Source of the DNA: Oxalobacteraceae bacterium UBA6018
GTDB taxonomy: Bacteria; Pseudomonadota; Gammaproteobacteria; Burkholderiales; Burkholderiaceae_D
Direction: 5' to 3'
Length of the DNA: 64,000 nucleotides
NCBI GenBank assembly: GCA_002428015.1
Contig: DIZW01000066.1
Location: 11,418-75,417 of the forward strand
Shown here one piece after another: positions 43,467 to 51,687 of the stretch (position 1 is its first letter; every line of letters starts with the position of its first letter). The notes beneath the pieces were generated by a model. That model searched no databases and had not been told where the DNA came from. It saw only the letters and a list, made by a program, of their open reading frames with translations. The position numbers and the translations under genes were made by a program.

Positions 43467-44363
43467 CTAGAGCTGGCGCGCGGCGAAGGTGTCGCATTGC
43501 TTCACCATGCCGGTCTCCAGGCCCTTGGAGAACCAGCGCACGCGCTGGGCCGAGGTGCCGTGGGTGAACGAATCGGGCACCACGTAACCGCGGCCCTGCT
43601 GCTGCAAGGTGTCGTCGCCGATGGCGGTGGCCGCCTTCAAGGCCCCTTCCACGTCGCCCTGCTCGATGATGCTGCGCGCCTTGTTGGCGTGGAAGGCCCA
43701 CACGCCGGCCAGGCAGTCGGCCTGCAGCTCGACCCGCACCGACATGGCGTTGGCCTGGCTCTCGGAGGCGTTGCGGCGCGCCGCGTCGACCTTGGCGGTG
43801 ATGCCAAGCTGGTTCTGCACGTGGTGGCCCACTTCATGCGCGATGACGTAGGCCTGGGCGAATTCGCCATCGACGTGGAAACGCTCCTGCATCAGGCGAT
43901 AGAAGTCGAGGTCGATGTACACTTTTTGGTCGGCCGGGCAGTAGAACGGGCCGGTCGCGCTCTGGCCGGTGCCGCAGGCGGTGGGGATGACGCCGCTGAA
44001 CAGGTCCAGCTTGGGCATCTTGTAGGTGCGGCCCTGCTCCTGGAACAGCTCGGTCCAGGTGTCCTCGGTGTCGGCCAGCACGGTGCGCACGAAGGCCGCC
44101 TGGCGGTCGTTGGCCGGGGTCGGTTGGGCAGGTCCTTGTTGCAGGGGGGCGACGGCGCCGCCACCACCACCGCTGAGCATACTCAGGAGCGTCATCGGAT
44201 TGACGCCAAACACGTAGGAGCCGATCAGCGCCAGCACGATGGTGCCGATGCCGACCGAGCGGCCCCCCAGGCCGAAGCCACCGCCACCGCCACCGCCACC
44301 GCCGTCACCGTCGCCGCGATAGTCTTCCACGTTGTCACTCTGGCGATTGCCTTCCCATTTCAT
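43467..44363 (-). CDS. Neutral zinc metallopeptidase, YpfJ type
   Basis: 298 residues. After an N-terminal Gly-rich tract (GDGDGGGGGGGGGFGLGGRS) a single membrane helix (TIVLALIGSYVFGVNPMTLL) anchors the protein. The zinc motif is HEVGHHVQNQLG with downstream Glu in ELQADCLAG. The Cys residues in IPTACGTGQSATGPFYCPAD are also conserved in YpfJ-like proteins. E. coli YpfJ has ~287 residues; biological role is unclear. The protein is probably periplasm-facing. GGAG lies six bases before ATG. It is followed by the FAD gene after a ~100-bp gap. Confidence 0.88.
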   Translation of the reverse strand: MKWEGNRQSDNVEDYRGDGDGGGGGGGGGFGLGGRSVGIGTIVLALIGSYVFGVNPMTLLSMLSGGGGGAVAPLQQGPAQPTPANDRQAAFVRTVLADTEDTWTELFQEQGRTYKMPKLDLFSGVIPTACGTGQSATGPFYCPADQKVYIDLDFYRLMQERFHVDGEFAQAYVIAHEVGHHVQNQLGITAKVDAARRNASESQANAMSVRVELQADCLAGVWAFHANKARSIIEQGDVEGALKAATAIGDDTLQQQGRGYVVPDSFTHGTSAQRVRWFSKGLETGMVKQCDTFAARQL

Positions 44364-44499
44364 ACGATGCTCCAGCTTTGATGTTAATCAGTCACGACAC
44401 TATACCCACAAGAACTGATCCACGGCGCAACGCTACAGCGATGGACGCTATCCGGTCGGCAAGAATGCGATAATCCGGCACGATTAACCGCTTATCGCC

Positions 44500-45288
44500 A
44501 TGGACACCAGATTGCTCGTCGACGCACTCACCCGCATTGTATTGCTGCCCCCTACCAATCTGATCGTCATGTTCGTTCTGGGCTACGCGCTGCGCCGGCG
44601 CTTTCCGCGCACCGGACGCGCACTGACCTTGACGGCGCTGACCCTGCTGGTGGTGCTCTCGAGCGGGGCCGGCTCGCTGATCCTGGTGCAGCCGCTGGAG
44701 AACATGACGGCGCCGCTCGGGCGCGTGGAGGGCACCGGCGCCCGGGCCATCGTGGTGCTGGGCGCCGGCAGCGTGTACGGGGCGCCGGAATACGGCGGTG
44801 CCGACGTGCCCGATGAGGTGGCGCTGGCCCGGCTGCGCTACGCCGCGCATCTACAGCACGCGACCGGCCTGCCGCTGCTGGTGTCCGGCGGTAACGCCGA
44901 TCCTGCACGGCGTATGCAGGCCAAGGGCGACGGCATGGCGCGCGCCCTGCGCGAGGACTTCCGCACACCGGTGCAATGGGTGGAGGACGACTCGGCCGAT
45001 ACCGAGCAGAACGCGCAGTTCAGTGCGCGCATCCTGCGCGCGGCGGGCATCAAGCGCATTCTGCTGGTGACGCATGCGATGCATATGCCCCGCGCGATCG
45101 AAGCGTTTCAGCGTGCCGGCCTGGACGTGGTTCCCGCGCCGACGGCGTTCTACTCGCGCGGCACGCGCACGGGCTTGGCATGGCTGCCCAGCGCGGCGGG
45201 CCTGTACCGCACCTATTACGCGTCGCACGAGTGGGTGGGCATGCTGTGGTACCGCGCGCGGGCAAAGTGGCGCGCCAGCGCGCACTGA
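44500..45288 (+). CDS. YdcF/SanA/ElyC family protein (DUF218)
   Basis: 262 residues with one or two N-terminal membrane helices (LTRIVLLPPTNLIVMFVLGY; RALTLTALTLLVVLSSGAG) and a DUF218 domain: IVVLGAGSVYG, LARLRYAAHLQHATGLPLLV, SGGNADPARR, VEDDSADTEQNAQFSARIL, and VTHAMHMPRAIEAFQRAGL. Family members such as ElyC act in envelope biogenesis, including peptidoglycan assembly or O-antigen control. The active site and partner are not known. Divergent from ypfJ; the nearby GATAAT-like element (44469-44474) may be its -10. Confidence 0.88.
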   Translation: MDTRLLVDALTRIVLLPPTNLIVMFVLGYALRRRFPRTGRALTLTALTLLVVLSSGAGSLILVQPLENMTAPLGRVEGTGARAIVVLGAGSVYGAPEYGGADVPDEVALARLRYAAHLQHATGLPLLVSGGNADPARRMQAKGDGMARALREDFRTPVQWVEDDSADTEQNAQFSARILRAAGIKRILLVTHAMHMPRAIEAFQRAGLDVVPAPTAFYSRGTRTGLAWLPSAAGLYRTYYASHEWVGMLWYRARAKWRASAH

Positions 45289-45385
45289 GGGCGACCAGGG
45301 CCCAGAGCCGGCTTGCGGCGTGGGCCAACAACGATGACAGCGCCATGCCAGGACTCGGAAGCGGCCCGGCAGGATAAAACAGACG

Positions 45386-46144
45386 CTAGCCACGCGGCCG
45401 TTCGATCAGCCCGCCCAGCATGTCGAGCGGGAGCGGGAACACGATCGTGGCCGTCTTGTCACCGGCGATGCTGCTCAGGGTTTGCATGTAGCGCAGCTGC
45501 ATCGCGCCTGGCTGCGCGGCGAGCACCTGGGCGGCCTGGGTCAGCTTCTCCGACGCCTGCAGCTCTCCCTGGGCATGGATGACCTTGGCGCGGCGCTCGC
45601 GTTCGGCCTCGGCCTGGCGCGCGATCGCCCGCACCATCGATTCGTCCAGGTCCACGTGCTTGATCTCGACGTTGGCCACCTTGATGCCCCAGGCGTCGGT
45701 CTGGGCGTCGAGCACCTGCTGGATCGCGATATTGAGCCGCTCGCGCTCGGCCAGCATTTCGTCGAGCTCGTGCTTGCCTAACACGGAGCGCAAGGTGGTC
45801 TGCGCCAGCTGGCTGGTCGCTTCCATGAAGTTCGCGACCTGGATGATGGCGCGCTCGGGGTCGATCACGCGGAAGTACAGCACCGCGTTGACCTTGACCG
45901 ACACGTTGTCACGCGAAATGACGTCCTGCTTGGGCACGTCGTGCACCACCGTGCGCAGGTCGACCCTGACCATCTGCTGGAGCACGGGAATGAGCAGGAT
46001 CAGGCCGGGACCCTTGACGGCCCAGAAGCGGCCCAGCTGGAACACAACGCCGCGCTCGTATTCGCGCAGCACGCGCACGGACAGCCCGAACAGCATCACG
46101 AGCAACAGCAACAAGCCGCCCAGGCCGAATCCGATGTCGATCAC
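45386..46144 (-). CDS. Slipin/stomatin-like SPFH protein
   Basis: 252 residues. One membrane anchor at the N-terminus (GGLLLLLVMLFGLSVRVLRE) is followed by the SPFH/Band 7 domain: EYERGVVFQLGRFWAVKGPG, VDLRTVVHDVPKQDVISRDN, SVKVNAVLYFRVIDPERAII, RSVLGKHELDEMLAER and a coiled-coil segment (ARQAEAERERRAKVIHAQGE). It forms oligomers in lipid-ordered inner-membrane patches. Start overlaps the nfeD stop by four bases (ATGA). The slipin-NfeD pair is a widespread conserved operon in which the protease is thought to process the slipin C-terminus. Confidence 0.93.
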   Translation of the reverse strand: MIDIGFGLGGLLLLLVMLFGLSVRVLREYERGVVFQLGRFWAVKGPGLILLIPVLQQMVRVDLRTVVHDVPKQDVISRDNVSVKVNAVLYFRVIDPERAIIQVANFMEATSQLAQTTLRSVLGKHELDEMLAERERLNIAIQQVLDAQTDAWGIKVANVEIKHVDLDESMVRAIARQAEAERERRAKVIHAQGELQASEKLTQAAQVLAAQPGAMQLRYMQTLSSIAGDKTATIVFPLPLDMLGGLIERPRG

Positions 46145-47634
46145 GCTGTTCCCCCATTGCCGGCCGACTCGGCCGGCGCGACTTCCAGCAGCCGGCCGCG
46201 CCGCGCCAGCACCTTGACTTTTTGCGCGCGGTGCAGCGGCGCCGCGCTGACGACGCGCCAGGTCTCGCCCCCGACGTTGGCCCAGGCCTCATGCAAGCCG
46301 TGCGCATGGCGGTGCTCGTGAATGGCGTCGATCACCTCGGCACTGCAGCTTGCCAGGTCGCCCGAGACCACCTTGCGGCGGCGCGTTTTCACTGCCATGG
46401 CGCCGGTAGCGGCGATCAGCAGCGCACTGCCCACCGCCAGCGTGGCGACCAGGCCGACCGGGACGCCATAACCGGGCAAGTCGGTGTCGATCAGGATGAG
46501 CGCGCCGGTGGCGAAGGCGGCGATGCCACCCAGGCCGACCACGCCGAAGCTGGGCAGGAAAGCTTCGGCCACCATGCACCCGATGCCGAGCGCGATGAAG
46601 GCCAGGCCGGCGTAGTTGAGTGGCAGCAGCTGCAGGCCGTACAGGCCCAGCAAGAGGCAGAACGCGCCGATCACGCCGGGCGCCACCGCGCCCGGACTCA
46701 TGAATTCGAACAGCAGGCCGTAGGCGCCCACCGTCAGCAGGATCAGCGCGACGCTGGGGTCGGTGATGGTGCTCAGCAGCGTGGCATGCCAGTCCGGGCG
46801 GGCGTCGATGACGGGCGCCCCGGCCGTGCGCAGGCGCACCGCGCTGCCGAGCACCTTGACGGTCTTGCCGTCAACCAGCGCCAGCAGCGCGCGCACGTCT
46901 GGCGCGACGTAGTCGATCACGCCGACCTTCAAGGCATCGTTCGCGGGCAGGCTCAGCGCCTCGCGCACGGCCTTGTCGGCCCAGTCGGCGTTGCGGCCGC
47001 GTAGCTGCGCCAGGCCGCGGATATAAGCGGCGGCGTCGTTGAGCTGCTTGCGCGCCATCGCGGAGTCGGCTTGCGCGGGCTGCGCGGGTGCCGGGGCCGC
47101 CGCCGGCGGAGAACGCGCGCCGGCCGCGCCATCCCTGCCCGACGGACCCGGCGCCGGTGCCGCCGGCTCGCGTTCGGGCGCCGCGCCGATGCCCAGTTGC
47201 ACCGGCGTCGCCGCGCCCAGGTTGGTGCCCGGCGCCATGGCCGCGATGTGGCTGGCATACACGATATATGTACCGGCACTGGCGGCGCGCGCGCCCCCTG
47301 GCGCCACGTAGGCCGCCACCGGGACCGGCGCGGTGAGGATGGCCTTGATGAGTGTGCGCATGGAAGTGTCCAGCCCGCCGGGAGTGTCGATCTGGAGGAT
47401 GACCAGCTGGCTGCCACCCTTGGCCGCACGAGCGATGCCGCGCACCGCGTAATCGGCGCTGGCCGGACCGATGGCGCCGTCGATGGTCAGCAGCGTGACA
47501 GGCGCGACGGCGGCAGTGGCAGCGCCGGTGGCCGCAACAGCGCCGGCGGCGCCAGGCACCAGCAACAGGAGCATGGTGAACAGAAATACGGGCAGGCTTC
47601 GGAACCACCTGCGCTGCCCACGCGTGCGAAACAT
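46141..47634 (-). CDS. NfeD-like membrane serine protease
   Basis: 497 residues. N-terminal signal (RSLPVFLFTMLLLLVPGAAG), then a ClpP-like domain: TIDGAIGPASADYAVRGIAR, ILQIDTPGGLDTSMRTLIKA and APGGARAASAGTYIVYASHI, with the catalytic Ser of SAGTYI and Lys downstream. An Ala/Pro-rich insertion (residues ~150-195) follows GAATPVQLGIG. Four to five membrane helices and a C-terminal NfeD OB-fold (VEVAPAESAGNGG) complete the 1510-N type. It associates with the slipin gene downstream and probably cleaves stomatin-like proteins in the membrane. Confidence 0.92.
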   Translation of the reverse strand: MFRTRGQRRWFRSLPVFLFTMLLLLVPGAAGAVAATGAATAAVAPVTLLTIDGAIGPASADYAVRGIARAAKGGSQLVILQIDTPGGLDTSMRTLIKAILTAPVPVAAYVAPGGARAASAGTYIVYASHIAAMAPGTNLGAATPVQLGIGAAPEREPAAPAPGPSGRDGAAGARSPPAAAPAPAQPAQADSAMARKQLNDAAAYIRGLAQLRGRNADWADKAVREALSLPANDALKVGVIDYVAPDVRALLALVDGKTVKVLGSAVRLRTAGAPVIDARPDWHATLLSTITDPSVALILLTVGAYGLLFEFMSPGAVAPGVIGAFCLLLGLYGLQLLPLNYAGLAFIALGIGCMVAEAFLPSFGVVGLGGIAAFATGALILIDTDLPGYGVPVGLVATLAVGSALLIAATGAMAVKTRRRKVVSGDLASCSAEVIDAIHEHRHAHGLHEAWANVGGETWRVVSAAPLHRAQKVKVLARRGRLLEVAPAESAGNGGTA

Positions 47635-47707
47635 CGCCCCTCCCGGCCGGGACCCACGTCCCGTTTACCTGATTAGAAGCGCCGTGCCGGCTTTGGTTCC
47701 CTACACG

Positions 47708-48547
47708 TTAAACCAGCAAGGCCCCGCTCATCGAACGCACCTGCTCGGCCGATTCCGCGACGATGCTTGCCAGGCTCGCCGCGTCGATCACGAAGTCAAG
47801 CGCGCTGTCGGCATGCGCGGGCATCGGCGGCGGCGGTGCGCCCAGCGGCGACGCGACCGGCGCGAACTGGTTCGCCAGCAGCAAGGTGTCGAGCAAGGTG
47901 CTCGGGGGCATATTGAGCATGCCGTCGCGCAGCGCGAGGATGGCGCCGCTGACGGACGCGGGAATGAACAGCTTCTTCAACACTTCGCGGCTGACCACTT
48001 CCTCGCACAGCTCGGCCCATTTTTCCGGGTCCTCGTCCAGCAGGCCGGGAAACTCGTCGGCGCGCGAGAGCAGGTAGAAACCACCCACCTCGTGCACGAT
48101 GGAGGCGAACATGGCGGTATCGGGGTCGACGAAGGTCACGCGGCGCGCCAGCACGTCGGCCAGCGCCGCCACGTGGACCGTGTGCAGCCACAGCTGCTCG
48201 GCCTTGGCGCGCAGGGCGGGGTCGACAATGCGGTTGCCGAATTGCCGCACCACCAGGCTGGCCACCAGTGTTTGCAGGCTGCGGTAACCGACCCGCGTCA
48301 CAGCCGAGCGCACGCTGGTGACGGCGTTATCGCCCTTGCGGTTGAACGCGGCCGAATTCGACAGCGCCACCACGCGCGCGGCCAGCAGCGGCTCGCCGAG
48401 GACGAGCTTGATGGCGTCGTCAATGTGACAGGCGGGGTCGTCCAACGCCAGCTGCAGGCGCAGGGCCGCATTGACACTGGTCGGCAGTGCGATTTCGCCG
48501 CGCGCGGCTTGCGCGGCAATATATCCGAAGGCTTCTAGTCTGTTCAC
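47708..48547 (-). CDS. HDOD-domain protein
   Basis: 279 residues. The HDOD region runs through most of the length: LQLALDDPACHIDDAIKLVL, EPLLAARVVALSNSAAFNRK, VRSAVTRVGYRSLQTLVASL, and HTVHVAALADVLARRVTF, SIVHEVGGFYLLSRADE. HDOD proteins lack the intact HD phosphodiesterase site and act in signalling (for example in CheB/GSU0919-like regulation). No second domain (GGDEF, HD-GYP, response regulator) is fused. Target unknown; nothing nearby points to a pathway. Its promoter lies in the following repeat-bearing intergenic region. Confidence 0.87.
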   Translation of the reverse strand: MNRLEAFGYIAAQAARGEIALPTSVNAALRLQLALDDPACHIDDAIKLVLGEPLLAARVVALSNSAAFNRKGDNAVTSVRSAVTRVGYRSLQTLVASLVVRQFGNRIVDPALRAKAEQLWLHTVHVAALADVLARRVTFVDPDTAMFASIVHEVGGFYLLSRADEFPGLLDEDPEKWAELCEEVVSREVLKKLFIPASVSGAILALRDGMLNMPPSTLLDTLLLANQFAPVASPLGAPPPPMPAHADSALDFVIDAASLASIVAESAEQVRSMSGALLV

Positions 48548-48923
48548 GGGAAAATTATACGCTGGCGCACCCAGGCAACGGGGCCATTCGGCTCACTTGT
48601 GGCCGCGCGCACGTCGGCTTGGCGCAGAAACGTCGGTTTACCCACCTGGCGACGCGGCGGCATGCAAACGGAGCGCTTGCACGTGGACGCAGCGCAACGT
48701 GCTGACGCAATCGTTCTGGTGCAAGCGTGCCGATGGAGCGTGTCGATGGTTCGTGCTGATGGATCGTGCAGACGTCGCGTGCTGATGGCCAGTGCAGATG
48801 GCTCGCGCAAGCAAGGAACGGCAACGCCACCGCGGCGCTTGACGAGCCCGGAAGAGGCGGCGCGCACGGTGGTGAGACAAAGGCGCTCGCCGCACGCGGC
48901 GGCAAGCGCGGCACCGCACGCGA
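48548..48923. other. Intergenic region with tandem repeats
   Basis: 376 bp between the HDOD and BON genes. Six 13-bp degenerate tandem units fill 48727-48804. Frames on both strands cross this region without ribosome-binding sites or realistic composition (Arg/Ser-rich), so I treat it as non-coding. Confidence 0.55.
48727..48804 (+). repeat. Degenerate 13-bp tandem repeat, six units
   Basis: Consensus GTGCTGATGGNTC. Units start at 48727, 48740, 48753, 48766, 48779 and 48792; GTG starts all six and GATGG is found in five. The fourth unit (GTGCAGACGTCGC) is the most diverged. Confidence 0.8.
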
Positions 48924-49961
48924 TTACTTGACCTTGATCGCGCTCTTGACCGAGGTGACACCCTCGACGCTCTTGGCAACCCGCACGGCCTTCTCGGCGT
49001 CGGCTTTCGAATCGACGAAGCCGCTCAGCATGACCACGCCTTTCTGCGTTTCAACGTGGATCGCCAGCGACTTGAGCTCAGGCTCCTTGAAGATGTCGGC
49101 CTTGACCTTGGTGGTGATCACCGAATCGGCCACCGCGGCGCCGCTCCTGTCGGCGACGTGCTCGGTCTTCTCGCCCATCGTGTCGGCGGCGTTGTCCGTT
49201 TTCGCGGCCACGTGATCGGTGGCGCGGTCGGTCTTGGCTGCAAGCTTGTTGAAGGCGTGCTCGGTTTTCTGGGCCACGGTGTGGGCAACCTGCTTGGTCT
49301 TGTCGACCGCGGCCTCGGCCACGTTCTCGGTCTTGTGCGCGGCGTTCGCGGCAGCGTTCTCGGTGCGGTCGGCCATGGCGCCGGCCGTGGTGGCGGCAGC
49401 CGTCGCCGTGCCCTTGTTATCGATCAGGCAGCCGGTGTTCGGATTGCCGGCGACCTGGGCGCACTTGTCCACGGCGGCGGCCTTGTTGGCGTCGCGCGTG
49501 GTGGTCGAGGTCACCGGAGCGACCGCGTCGACCATGTTCTCGGCCACGCGCGGCGCGCGGTCGGCCTTGGCGTCGGCCAGCGCGGCGGTATGCACGGAAC
49601 GGGCGTTGTTGACGCAGTTATCCTTGTCGGAACCGGTCATGGCCGCACACTTGAGGTTGGCGAGCGCGAACTCGGCGTTGGCCAGCGCGGTGCGCGATTT
49701 GGCGCGCAGCGACGCGGTGTCGTTGTACTGGGCCACGGCGTCGGCCTCGGCGCGGGCGCGCGCCACTTTCGCTTCCTCATGGCATACCTGGTGCGCCGTG
49801 CCGGCGCCCTTGCAGTTGGCGGCAGCGGCCTTGTAGTCGGCTTCGGCCTTGTGGGTCAGGTTCTGGTAGGCCGCCAGATCGGTCTTGGTCTCGGCTGCGG
49901 AAGCGGTGGCGAAACCGGCGCTGAGCGCGGCGGCCAGCAGGGTAGCGGTGAATGGTTTCAT
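48924..49961 (-). CDS. BON-domain protein with 11-residue repeats
   Basis: 345 residues, exported. Signal peptide (KPFTATLLAAALSAGFATAS). A helical region with four cysteines (NCKGAGTAHQVCHE, LKCAAMTGSDKDNC) follows. Residues ~199-271 form 11-residue repeats starting K/R-T-E/D/K: RTENAAANAAH, KTENVAEAAVD, KTKQVAHTVAQ, KTEHAFNKLAA, KTDRATDHVAA, KTDNAADTMGE, then KTEHVAD. The final ~65 residues are a BON domain (SVITTKVKADIFKEPELKSL, VVMLSGFVDSKADAEKAVRV). BON binds phospholipid or peptidoglycan; similar 11-mers occur in LEA group 3 proteins. GGGA precedes the ATG. Function likely envelope stress protection, by inference. Confidence 0.8.
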   Translation of the reverse strand: MKPFTATLLAAALSAGFATASAAETKTDLAAYQNLTHKAEADYKAAAANCKGAGTAHQVCHEEAKVARARAEADAVAQYNDTASLRAKSRTALANAEFALANLKCAAMTGSDKDNCVNNARSVHTAALADAKADRAPRVAENMVDAVAPVTSTTTRDANKAAAVDKCAQVAGNPNTGCLIDNKGTATAAATTAGAMADRTENAAANAAHKTENVAEAAVDKTKQVAHTVAQKTEHAFNKLAAKTDRATDHVAAKTDNAADTMGEKTEHVADRSGAAVADSVITTKVKADIFKEPELKSLAIHVETQKGVVMLSGFVDSKADAEKAVRVAKSVEGVTSVKSAIKVK

Positions 49962-50052
49962 GGTGAGTCCCTTTTGTTTGTGGTTGTGGTACACGATTTA
50001 ACGTCCGAACAAGCTCGTCAATCTGTGCGACAACGTACATACGAAAGGAAAA

Positions 50053-50712
50053 TTAGTGATATCTCGACAAGCGCTTTCCAGCTAGCAAGAAGACGCTCTC
50101 GGGACCATCCAATGGGCCTTCCGCCTGGGCAATTTCCAGCCACGGCAAGGTGTCGTGCTTCGGCTCGCGAAAGCGCGAGCGCACCTGCACGATCTGGCGC
50201 AGCAGCGGGCCGTAGAGCTCGGGATGATAGCGCGCCAGCCAGGCCACCTCGGTCATGTCGGCGAACGCCTCCTCGGTGCGCACGCGGCGCTCGAACCAGT
50301 GCCGCACCGGCGCCAGCCACGAGACGATGGGCAGCAATTTCTCGTTGTGGGGGAAGCCGGCCAGGCGGCGATAGCAATGGCCCAGCTCATGCATCGCGGC
50401 GCCGGCCAGGAACAGGTCCACCAGGGCCGGATCGACCATGGCGCTGAGCTTGTCCGCGGTGGGGTTATCGCGCGCCGCCACGATCAGCGTGCATCGGCCG
50501 TTTTCGCTGGCGAGGCCGACCGGCGTGTGGCCCGGCAGGCCGTCGCCCGCCTCCACCTCCAGCGCGATGGGGATGCCCTGCGCGCGGCCGAAAGCGACAG
50601 CGCCGGCGGCGCCGGCCACCCACTGCGCCTCGGTTGCCGGCAGGCCCGCGCGCGCCGGCGCCGCCAACGCCAGCAGGCCGGCCGCGGCAAGCGCGGCGAC
50701 GCGTTTATTCAT
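50053..50712 (-). CDS. Exported HExGH protein A (putative zinc peptidase)
   Basis: 219 residues. Signal peptide (KRVAALAAAGLLALAAPARA). No named family recognised. It has a gluzincin-like zinc motif AAMHELGHCYRRLAG, then EEAFADMTEVAWLARYHPEL, where a Glu/Asp some 45 residues later could be the third ligand. It is a clear paralogue of the gene immediately upstream (shared start ATEAQWV/ LETRWL; GRCTLIV/ GRCKLVL; ADKLSAM/ AEKVLET; HExGHC; the AD motif). The ATG overlaps the upstream stop by 8 bases. Peptidase activity is inferred from the motif. Confidence 0.7.
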   Translation of the reverse strand: MNKRVAALAAAGLLALAAPARAGLPATEAQWVAGAAGAVAFGRAQGIPIALEVEAGDGLPGHTPVGLASENGRCTLIVAARDNPTADKLSAMVDPALVDLFLAGAAMHELGHCYRRLAGFPHNEKLLPIVSWLAPVRHWFERRVRTEEAFADMTEVAWLARYHPELYGPLLRQIVQVRSRFREPKHDTLPWLEIAQAEGPLDGPESVFLLAGKRLSRYH

Positions 50713-51394
50713 CGCTGAGCAGACCGCGCTGCCAGGTCGCGTTCACCGCGTCGAACGGCGAGCTGTCCTGGCCGAATACGCTGGCGTTCCTGGCCAGGCG
50801 CACCCAGACCCGCGTATCGTGGGCGTTGCGCGCCACCGGCTGGTCGCCGCGCAGCTTGTCGAGCCAGGCGTAGACCTGGTCATATTTTGCGGGATGGAAA
50901 CGCTGGGTCCAGGCCAGCGCCACCAGGTCGGCGTAGCCCTCCTCGCGGCGGTTCTCGCGCATCGCCTTCGATTCGGCCAGCATCTCGGCGTCGTCGGCGT
51001 GCTCGTCGCCGGTCTCGACGAAGCCAGCCGGCAAGGCATGCCACACGCCTTGGGCGTAGCGCCAGCAATGCCCCACTTCGTGGGCGGCCATGATTTCAAT
51101 CAGGAGCGCGCGGTCGGCCTCGGGAACCGTCTCGAGCACCTTCTCGGCGTCGGGGTTGCCGCGCATCGACAGCACCAGCTTGCAACGCCCCTTGTCGAAT
51201 CCCATCGCCAAAGGCACGTCACCGGGCTTGGCTTGTGGTTGCACAATGATATCGATGGGCAGCTTGATCTGTTGTGAATATGCCAGCACGGGGCTGGCCG
51301 CCGTGAGCCATCGCGTTTCCAGCGCGGTCAGCGCGGCGGCGTGGCTGGCGAGGGGGGAAACGTACAGTGCGCAGAGGAGTAGAGGTTTTAACAT
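50705..51394 (-). CDS. Exported HExGH protein B (putative zinc peptidase)
   Basis: 229 residues, first of the pair. Signal peptide (KPLLLCALYVSPLASHAAAL). Motif MAAHEVGHCWRYAQG with EEGYADLVALAWTQRFHPAK downstream. It shares the layout and key motifs of protein A but has diverged broadly, so the duplication is not recent. A C-terminal segment (ARNASVFGQDSSPFDAVNAT) has no counterpart of similar length in A. No family recognised; periplasmic location predicted. The two are translationally coupled (8-bp overlap). Confidence 0.7.
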   Translation of the reverse strand: MLKPLLLCALYVSPLASHAAALTALETRWLTAASPVLAYSQQIKLPIDIIVQPQAKPGDVPLAMGFDKGRCKLVLSMRGNPDAEKVLETVPEADRALLIEIMAAHEVGHCWRYAQGVWHALPAGFVETGDEHADDAEMLAESKAMRENRREEGYADLVALAWTQRFHPAKYDQVYAWLDKLRGDQPVARNAHDTRVWVRLARNASVFGQDSSPFDAVNATWQRGLLSDE

Positions 51395-51687
51395 GGCTAA
51401 GTCCGGGGGAGGTCCTATACATGCCTATCGGCAATTCCTTAGCCTCCTGAAGCCTATTTACAAAATTAATTTCCCCATGGCAAAACATCAACTAGGCGCT
51501 GCAGGATTCGCTCTGAACAAGTCCTCCATCGTCGACGATGCGTCTCGCTTCGCTTCACTTGTCCGGGCGCCTTGGCGACATGGCAACGGTTGGGCCGAAA
51601 ACCTGCTCCTTCGACTTTTCCCGGATTGGCCGTCGCCGGCCCGGCGTTATGACTCAGCCAGCTTTCACGTAGGTGCAGCACTTGCCA

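Noticed and set aside
48727..48804. CRISPR-like array
   Set aside because: Units are only 13 bp, contiguous, degenerate and without spacers; no cas genes.
48544..48979. Several Arg/Ser-rich frames on both strands in the 13-bp repeat region
   Set aside because: Caused by the tandem repeats (three units equal 13 codons); no ribosome-binding sites or protein-like composition.
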